In this document: in pieces, positions 1 through 5,860 of the stretch
Numbering within the stretch: the first letter of the stretch is position 1
How the letters are laid out: each line of letters begins with the position of its first letter
Source of the DNA: Luminiphilus sp.
Lineage (GTDB): Bacteria; Pseudomonadota; Gammaproteobacteria; Pseudomonadales; Halieaceae
Reading direction: 5' to 3'
NCBI GenBank assembly: GCA_022425845.1
Contig: JAKMEU010000081.1
Location: 1-5,860 of the forward strand
Length of the DNA: 5,860 nucleotides
The notes under the pieces: model-generated
What the model saw: the letters and a program-made list of their open reading frames with translations, nothing else
Databases searched by the model: none
What the model was told of the DNA's origin: nothing
Program-made: the position numbers and the translations under genes

Positions 1-1
1 G

Positions 2-2518
2 GACAGCGGCGTACTGGCTCGGCTTCGAGCTCCCGCTGCCAGCAATGGGCGAACAGTGGCGCCTCTTGCCGCAGCAGAGCTCGCCGAACAGGCGGATGCA
101 CTCGCACAACAAATAGCCGCCGTGCGCCAGTCCGGCGAACTCAAGCTCAGCGGAAACAAATCCCTGGTTGAGCAGCTCGGACTCGAGAAGCTGGATGCAG
201 CCCTCGAGCCCCTGCGCGGCAGCGTCCAGTTGGTGGACAACCTCTACCAAACCATGATCGATACCCTGCCGCTCTCTGACAATCTCAGTGAAAGCCTCAA
301 CAATCTGAAACTCCCGCTCGCAGAGCTCGCGCTGCGGGAACCCGAATTCTTCCAGAATCGAGAGCATCCGGCTCGCCTTCTGGTCGAGCGGCTCAGCGAG
401 GTCAGCGCACTGGCGCCGCGCAACAATACCCGGGTAGAGCAACGGGTGGATGAAGTGCTTAGTCGCGTAGAGCAAGATTTCAATGGCGACCTGCGGACCT
501 TTGATACCGCGCTGTCGAAAGTCACCGAGCTCGCCTTGTCGATGCTTAAACAGCAGCAGCGCAATATCCAACGTCAGGTGGCCGCGGAGGAGGGCAAGGA
601 AAAACGCGAGCAAGCCGCCCTCGAAGTTGACAGAGATCTCGGCCAATATTTGCCCGACGGTCTGATGCCAGCAAGCCTGCTTGGCTTCGTTGAATCTTTT
701 ATGCGTGACGAGTTGGTTCTGCTGCGACTCAGGGAAGGGGAAACCGCTCTCTATGAAGATGCGCTGGCCCGCATAGCCAAGCTTGACGCCGCGCTGCAGC
801 AGACGATTGAGACCGGCAATCCGCTCCCTGCAGAAAAGGCATCTACGCTGGTGAGCCATCTGACGGACGAGCTGGGTGATGAGTTCCTGACCAATGAGAC
901 CGAAGACGTCCTCAAGCGGCTACAGGACCAACTCACGGGACAGGAACCCATTGATTTAACCGCCTCCTCGCTGTCGGAACCCGAAGTTTTTGCAGAGCCG
1001 AACTTTTCACAACGCCTCGCGCAACTGCCCCGGTTGAATCGATGGGTCCGAAGGGCGCGTGAACTGGAGAAGAAAAGTTGGATTACGGAAGCGTTGGACG
1101 ACGGATCTGCCCGCAACCTGCAACTTATCTGGAGCAATTCAACCGGCACCCGGTTCGCTTTCGCCAATGAACAGGGCCACAAGGTCAAGGACATCAACCT
1201 CGTCGAGCTGGCCCGACAACTGGGGCGCGGACTGCGCCCGCTCGCACCCTCAGAGCAGCTTTCCATTATCGAGAAAAGTGTTTTCCAAAGTCTGGAAAAG
1301 CGGCAGGGGGACCTCACCAGCCTGACCCAGCCCCCGCAAAACGCCCTGCAGACACGCTCAGACATGGTCGATCGGGCCCAGAGCAAGATTCGCAGGGCAA
1401 AGCGCCGTGGCGTCACCGAGTGCGCCGTTGCCATTCACGCTGAAGACAGGGCCACAGTAGAAGAAATCATCGTCCGGCTGCGAGATGGAAAAGTCGACAT
1501 AGACTTCGAAGGTGAACTGTCCCCGTCAACCCACGGATTCATTGTGAGCACTACCGATTCAAAACAGCTGGCCACCGTGCTCACCGGAGAGTCGTCAAAT
1601 TCGCCGCCCGCTGGAATCAGCATCGCCGAAATCGATGGGACTGCTGAGAACGCTGAAGACCTTTGGAGGAACCTTGAAGAGGTAGCGAAGAGGGGCCTCG
1701 CGATGTCGCCCAATACAGGCCTGGTCGCAGAGCAGAAGGCTCGAGCAGGCGACCTGGCGGGCGCCGTCAGGAGCACCTACGCACGCCTCATTGAAGACAT
1801 GGCGCCGCGATTTTCCTTACAGCCTGTGCACCGTCGTCCCGCGGGTGCGGCAACCATCACACAAACCCGTTATAAAGTACTGATCGACGGAGCGTCCGAC
1901 AGCGGTGGCGAACTGGGTCGGGCCACGGGCTATCACTCATCGGCACTATCCATTGCGCTGGATTGCGCAAAGGTTAACAACGTCTGTACCTATGCAGAAT
2001 CACTGCTTGCCAACGGGAGGACGCTACCGTTATTCCAGCTTCACATCAGCACAGACGCCGCACTTCATCATGAATTCCTGGAATTCTTGCTCGACCAGGT
2101 TTCGGAAAGCGGCGTGGGCACCGACCGCCTGTATTTCGAACTCAAGGACTCGACCCGCCTTCGAGAAGAGACGCGCGCTGCCGATTTTGCCCGGACACTG
2201 CGCTCGATAGGCTGCCAAATTGGTATAGCAGACGTGCATCCGAAACGTGGCAGCACCACACAACTCCAAAGCCTCAATCCCAATGTGCTCGTGCTCGATG
2301 AAACCCTCTGGCCTCTGACTTCGGGGGACGGGCAAATGGGCGCCCTGCACCAGACCATCAGCGATCTGCATCATCTGGTGGGAGAAGACGTGGTGCTCCG
2401 TGATTCCCGCGATGAACACATGGCAAAAGAGCTCGGCATTGATTTTATCGAGACCAGCGATACGCAGGACCTGCTGCCCACCGCGCTGCAGGAGGCTCTG
2501 CCAGAAATAGCTCGGTGA
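2..2518 (+). CDS. DUF1631-family protein with degenerate GGDEF/EAL-like C-terminus (5' partial)
   Basis: The frame is open from the left edge with no stop, and the first in-window start (GTG at 56) has no convincing ribosome binding site, so the true start is probably upstream. Residues below count from that GTG. Residues about 55-200 match the DUF1631 helical core: a conserved stretch ending LREPEFFQ, then HPARLLVERLSE (104-115), then a long charged, probably coiled-coil segment (about 125-195). Residues 341-396 match the family's C-terminal block (SW, GTRFAFANEQG, VELARQLGRGLRPL). Residues about 505-550 resemble the end of a GGDEF domain (ISIAEIDG at 521-528), without a GGDEF signature. Residues about 605-815 follow the EAL fold (LYFELKD at 692-698, GIADVHP at 723-729), but most catalytic positions are changed, so phosphodiesterase activity is unlikely. 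There is no signal peptide or membrane helix in the visible part. DUF1631 has no firm biochemical function. The DUF1631 call is confident; the GGDEF/EAL assignment is my inference from motif spacing. Confidence 0.82.
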   Translation, partial: DSGVLARLRAPAASNGRTVAPLAAAELAEQADALAQQIAAVRQSGELKLSGNKSLVEQLGLEKLDAALEPLRGSVQLVDNLYQTMIDTLPLSDNLSESLNNLKLPLAELALREPEFFQNREHPARLLVERLSEVSALAPRNNTRVEQRVDEVLSRVEQDFNGDLRTFDTALSKVTELALSMLKQQQRNIQRQVAAEEGKEKREQAALEVDRDLGQYLPDGLMPASLLGFVESFMRDELVLLRLREGETALYEDALARIAKLDAALQQTIETGNPLPAEKASTLVSHLTDELGDEFLTNETEDVLKRLQDQLTGQEPIDLTASSLSEPEVFAEPNFSQRLAQLPRLNRWVRRARELEKKSWITEALDDGSARNLQLIWSNSTGTRFAFANEQGHKVKDINLVELARQLGRGLRPLAPSEQLSIIEKSVFQSLEKRQGDLTSLTQPPQNALQTRSDMVDRAQSKIRRAKRRGVTECAVAIHAEDRATVEEIIVRLRDGKVDIDFEGELSPSTHGFIVSTTDSKQLATVLTGESSNSPPAGISIAEIDGTAENAEDLWRNLEEVAKRGLAMSPNTGLVAEQKARAGDLAGAVRSTYARLIEDMAPRFSLQPVHRRPAGAATITQTRYKVLIDGASDSGGELGRATGYHSSALSIALDCAKVNNVCTYAESLLANGRTLPLFQLHISTDAALHHEFLEFLLDQVSESGVGTDRLYFELKDSTRLREETRAADFARTLRSIGCQIGIADVHPKRGSTTQLQSLNPNVLVLDETLWPLTSGDGQMGALHQTISDLHHLVGEDVVLRDSRDEHMAKELGIDFIETSDTQDLLPTALQEALPEIAR

Positions 2519-2529
2519 AAACCCTGAGC

Positions 2530-2551
2530 GAGACCCTAAATCGACGGTCTC
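2530..2551 (+). other. Small hairpin after the DUF1631 gene
   Basis: GAGACC (2530-2535) and GGTCTC (2546-2551) are perfect inverted repeats around a 10-base loop, 12 bases after the stop codon. The stem is only 6 bp and no T-run follows, so it does not meet the pattern of an intrinsic terminator. It may be a 3'-end stabilising hairpin or chance. Confidence 0.25.
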
Positions 2552-2595
2552 TGGAACGAAGACGTCGCAACAGCCATCGACAAAACGGGCCGGGG

Positions 2596-2625
2596 GCGAC
2601 GCTCATCGCCATAACCCGCTATAAT
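2596..2625 (+). promoter_or_regulatory. Putative sigma-70 promoter of the Yip1-family gene
   Basis: A perfect TATAAT lies at 2620-2625, 30 bases before the ATG at 2656. The best -35 partner is GCGACG at 2596-2601 (three of six consensus positions) with an 18-base spacer, so the -35 is weak. Transcription would begin near 2632, giving a leader of about 24 bases that contains the AGGGGG ribosome binding site at 2640-2645. This suggests the Yip1 gene, and possibly the cco operon behind it, is transcribed independently of the DUF1631 gene. Confidence 0.5.
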
Positions 2626-2655
2626 AACCCCGCAATTTCAGGGGGCAATTAGACC

Positions 2656-3258
2656 ATGTTTCAATACTCTGTGGGCATCATGACCCGCCCCGATGCGGCC
2701 TGGCGTCGACTGGCCGACCTTGACGAAACCAGCCAGTCCCTGATGCTGCTGTACCCCCTGATATGGGCCATTCTGCCCGCCGTCTCCTGGTATGTGGGCA
2801 CGACTCAGGTTGGCTGGACCATCGGAAGTGCTGAAGAGGTCACACGACTCACGGAGGACAGCGCCAGGCTCATCAGCTTCCTTTTCTACAGTGGCATGGT
2901 GAGCTGTGTGGTCGCTATCGGCTACTTCATTCACTGGATGGCTGAAACCTATGGCGCTCACTCGTCGTTCGTAAGAGGCATACTGATTGCCAGCGTCTGT
3001 GCGACCCCGCTGTTTCTTGCCGGCGCGGTGGGATTCTACCCAGTGCTTTGGTTGGATATGCTGGTGGGGGTTTTCGCAGTCTGCTGGTCGACTTATTTGC
3101 TCTATACTGGGATTCCGATCGTCATGGGCATCCCGGAAACGCGAGGGTTCCTTTTTGCCAGTGCGGTCATCGCTGTATCGCTGGTTGTTCTCGTCTGTCT
3201 GCTGGTTGCCACCACGCTGCTCTGGGAGTGGGGAGCAATGCCGACATTCACAGATTGA
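2656..3258 (+). CDS. Yip1-family integral membrane protein
   Basis: The protein is 200 residues with a short cytoplasmic-type N-terminus bearing the motif IMTRPDAAWRRLAD (8-21), typical of bacterial Yip1-domain proteins, followed by about five hydrophobic segments (roughly 29-48, 73-95, 107-127, 130-157 and 164-190). The loop YLLYTGIPIVMGIPETRG (147-164) matches the conserved late motif of the family. The start is supported by AGGGGG at 2640-2645, ten bases before the ATG; an internal ATG at 2680 (residue 9) lacks such support. Bacterial Yip1-family proteins are poorly characterised and no substrate or partner can be read from the sequence. It lies 137 bases after the DUF1631 gene and 148 bases before ccoN. 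A role in membrane organisation or oxidase assembly would be speculation. The long opposite-strand frame over this gene is a shadow rich in His, Arg and Gln. Confidence 0.85.
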   Translation: MFQYSVGIMTRPDAAWRRLADLDETSQSLMLLYPLIWAILPAVSWYVGTTQVGWTIGSAEEVTRLTEDSARLISFLFYSGMVSCVVAIGYFIHWMAETYGAHSSFVRGILIASVCATPLFLAGAVGFYPVLWLDMLVGVFAVCWSTYLLYTGIPIVMGIPETRGFLFASAVIAVSLVVLVCLLVATTLLWEWGAMPTFTD

Positions 3259-3329
3259 GTTTTCGTCACCCAAAAAAGCTGGCACTGCGTAGTAGGTAGT
3301 CGACATCATGCAAAACCCAAGAACCCTCG

Positions 3330-3353
3330 GCTGAACGCGGACCGCGCAACAGC
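3330..3353 (+). other. Imperfect hairpin in the ccoN leader region
   Basis: GCTG (3330-3333) pairs with CAGC (3350-3353). Inside it, across an AA/CAA internal loop, CGCG (3336-3339) pairs with CGCG (3343-3346) around a GAC loop. The core is an 11-base odd palindrome, CGCGG-A-CCGCG. No T-run follows, so a terminator is unlikely. It could be an mRNA structure ahead of ccoN or a small operator-like site. The other bases of 3259-3406 show no clear promoter or FNR/ANR box. Confidence 0.25.
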
Positions 3354-3395
3354 ACGTGGAAATACCCGAGTACGAAAGCCCAGGATTGATCCGCT

Positions 3396-3400
3396 GGAGG
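3396..3400 (+). promoter_or_regulatory. Ribosome binding site of ccoN
   Basis: GGAGG sits six bases before the ATG at 3407. It fixes the ccoN start, and the resulting N-terminus reaches the conserved YNYKVVRQFA block at the length usual for the family. Confidence 0.8.
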
Positions 3401-3406
3401 AACTGA

Positions 3407-4866
<1,460 letters not shown>

Positions 4867-4870
<4 letters not shown>

Positions 4871-5475
4871 AGCATCAGAAAATAGAGCGCAGCCCGAGCC
4901 TGATGATAGGCCTCATTATCGTCGCGATCAGTTTTGGCACCCTCGTTGAGCTCGTTCCCCTCGCTTTTTCGAAAAGCACGACGACTCCCATTGAAGGCCT
5001 GGAGCCCTACTCTGCGCTTGAGCTTGAGGGACGTGACATCTACATCCGCGAGGGCTGTAACACCTGCCACTCCCAGATGATTCGCCCGCTGCGGGCCGAA
5101 ACCGAACGATACGGCCATTACTCCGTTGCAGGCGAGTTCGTCTATGACAGGCCGTTCCTTTGGGGGTCGAAGCGTACCGGCCCTGATCTCGCGCGCGTTG
5201 GCGGCCGCTACAGTGATGAGTGGCACAGGGCCCATCTCTACAATCCCAGGGATGTGGTACCTGAATCAAACATGCCGGCCTTCCCCTGGCTCTTCGAAGC
5301 AACAATAGATGCTGACATCACGCCTCGTAAGATGGCAACGCTGCGTAAATTAGGCGTGCCCTACACGGACGATGATATCGCCGGGGCAGAAGCAGCGGTG
5401 ACAGACGTCCGGGAAATTGACGCCCTGGTCGCCTACCTCCAGCAGCTGGGCATCCTGATTCAGGGCCGTCGCTAA
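4867..5475 (+). CDS. ccoO: cbb3-type cytochrome c oxidase subunit II (CcoO/FixO)
   Basis: This is the membrane-anchored mono-heme cytochrome c that passes electrons to the CcoN heme b centre from the periplasmic side. It is 202 residues, the usual length. A single N-terminal anchor (about 11-34, uncleaved) is followed by the conserved LVPLAF exit and PYSALELEGRDIYIREGC. The heme c site is C64-N-T-C67-H68, followed by SQMIRP. The axial methionine is Met136 in ESNMPAFPWLF. The blocks EFVYDRPFLWGSKRTGPDLARVGGRY and HLYNPRDVVP, also typical of CcoO, are intact, and the C-terminus ends with the family's ALVAYLQQLG helix. Its start overlaps the ccoN stop by four bases, and ccoQ begins one base after its stop. 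Heme attachment would need the cytochrome c maturation system, which is not in this window. Confidence 0.98.
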
Positions 5476-5476
5476 T

Positions 5477-5656
5477 ATGGATATCAATGACCTCAGGGGC
5501 CTCAGCACAGCTTTTCTGCTGATCGCCTTTATCGCACTGGTTATCTGGGCGTATGGCCGAGCACAAAAAAAACCTTTCGATGATGCGGCCAACCTCCCCT
5601 TCGCCGATGGTGATGTAGCAGAGCGAACACGCAATGAGGTGGTGAACCGTGACTAG
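5477..5656 (+). CDS. ccoQ: cbb3-type cytochrome c oxidase subunit CcoQ/FixQ
   Basis: A short gene of 59 codons encodes a protein beginning MDINDLRGLSTAFLLIAFIA, with one membrane helix (about 10-27), then a basic stretch (GRAQKKP) and the conserved FDDAANLPFADGD tail typical of CcoQ. The family is usually 50-65 residues. CcoQ has no cofactor; it is known to stabilise the oxidase complex, especially CcoP association. The ATG is one base after the ccoO stop. The upstream CAGGG (5461-5465) is a weak ribosome binding site 11 bases away, so translation probably relies on coupling to ccoO. Its last eight bases overlap ccoP. It contains a run of eight A (5565-5572), within CAA AAA AAA, which leaves the frame intact here. 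Confidence 0.95.
   Translation: MDINDLRGLSTAFLLIAFIALVIWAYGRAQKKPFDDAANLPFADGDVAERTRNEVVNRD
5636..5640 (+). promoter_or_regulatory. Ribosome binding site of ccoP
   Basis: GAGGT lies in the 3' end of ccoQ, eight bases before the GTG at 5649. It supports this non-ATG start: an in-frame TGA at 5643-5645 rules out anything further upstream, and the next in-frame ATG is far inside conserved sequence (residue 58). Confidence 0.6.
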
Positions 5657-5860
5657 TTTCTGGAGCGGCTGGATAATCCTCCTCACAGTGGCCCAACTGG
5701 TAGCAACCCTGTGGGTGCTGCTGGGCAACAAAAAACCACCCAATGAGGCAATCAAAACCACAGGACACTCCTACGACGGGCTGGAAGAACTGGATACGCC
5801 GCTGCCCACCTGGTGGGTTCTGATGTTTGTTTTGACAATCGTTTGGTCGGTGGGCTATCT
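5649..5860 (+). CDS. ccoP: cbb3-type cytochrome c oxidase subunit III (CcoP/FixP), 3' partial
   Basis: CcoP is the diheme cytochrome c subunit that takes electrons from soluble or membrane cytochrome c and hands them to CcoO. Only the first 70 codons are present. They read MTSFWSGWIILLTVAQLVAT in the first membrane helix (about 5-26), then the conserved hinge GHSYDGLEELDTPLPTWW (39-56), then the start of the second helix (about 56-70), which runs off the edge. This N-terminus is diagnostic for CcoP. The acidic GLEELD patch corresponds to the region near the K-channel entrance in known cbb3 structures (inference from alignment by eye). The start is GTG, overlapping ccoQ by eight bases. The two CxxCH heme sites expected downstream are outside the window. 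Confidence 0.95.
   Translation, partial: MTSFWSGWIILLTVAQLVATLWVLLGNKKPPNEAIKTTGHSYDGLEELDTPLPTWWVLMFVLTIVWSVGY

Noticed and set aside
751..1776. Minus-strand open frames opposite the DUF1631 gene
   Set aside because: They are Ser/Arg/Cys-rich translations without motifs, opposite a plus-strand frame with recognisable domain blocks.
2530..2551. Intrinsic terminator for the DUF1631 gene
   Set aside because: The inverted repeat is real, but the stem is short, the loop long, and no T-run follows. It is kept only as a low-confidence hairpin.
3353..3358. CACGTG palindrome upstream of ccoN
   Set aside because: It is a single six-base palindrome with no repeat copy and no known bacterial regulator implied, so chance is sufficient.
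3385..3389. FNR/ANR half-site TTGAT
   Set aside because: It has no ATCAA partner at the required spacing and sits next to the ribosome binding site, so it is likely chance.
5318..5768. Minus-strand open frames over the end of ccoO, ccoQ and the start of ccoP
   Set aside because: The plus strand here encodes recognisable CcoO, CcoQ and CcoP sequence, and the minus-strand products show no family features.

Overview
The window is one plus-strand run of genes from a Gram-negative bacterium, most likely a (marine) gammaproteobacterium. The ccoN-ccoO-ccoQ-ccoP order, the close match of CcoN/CcoO/CcoQ/CcoP to the Pseudomonas-type proteins, and a neighbouring DUF1631 protein all point to Gammaproteobacteria. 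A Halieaceae/OM60-like or related lineage would fit, but that is a weak inference from protein resemblance only. Codon usage is even across the window and I see no sign of recent transfer, no mobile element, no RNA gene and no CRISPR.

Layout. Bases 1-2518 hold the 3' part of a large DUF1631-family protein whose frame is open to the left edge. Its C-terminus looks like a strongly degenerate GGDEF-EAL pair, so it is a candidate non-catalytic signalling or scaffold protein. Bases 2519-2655 are intergenic, with a small hairpin and a perfect TATAAT box just ahead of the next gene. Bases 2656-3258 encode a five-helix Yip1-family membrane protein. Bases 3259-3406 are a leader region with one imperfect hairpin and no recognisable FNR/ANR box. 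From 3407 to the right edge runs a ccoNOQP operon for a cbb3-type (C-family heme-copper) cytochrome c oxidase. ccoN, ccoO and ccoQ are complete and ccoP is cut by the window edge after 70 codons.

How the genes work together. CcoN is the catalytic subunit (low-spin heme b, heme b3, CuB). CcoO (one c-type heme) and CcoP (expected to carry two, outside the window) feed it electrons, and CcoQ is a small stabilising subunit. The operon is tightly coupled: a 4-base ATGA overlap joins ccoN to ccoO, 1 base separates ccoO from ccoQ, and ccoQ overlaps the GTG start of ccoP by 8 bases. All expected metal and heme ligands are present in the complete subunits, so the oxidase should be functional and serve high-affinity oxygen respiration. 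The two upstream genes have no established role in the oxidase. Their proximity may be only conserved gene order.

Most of the window is ordinary core-genome content. The part most worth a second look is the DUF1631 protein with its eroded EAL-like tail.
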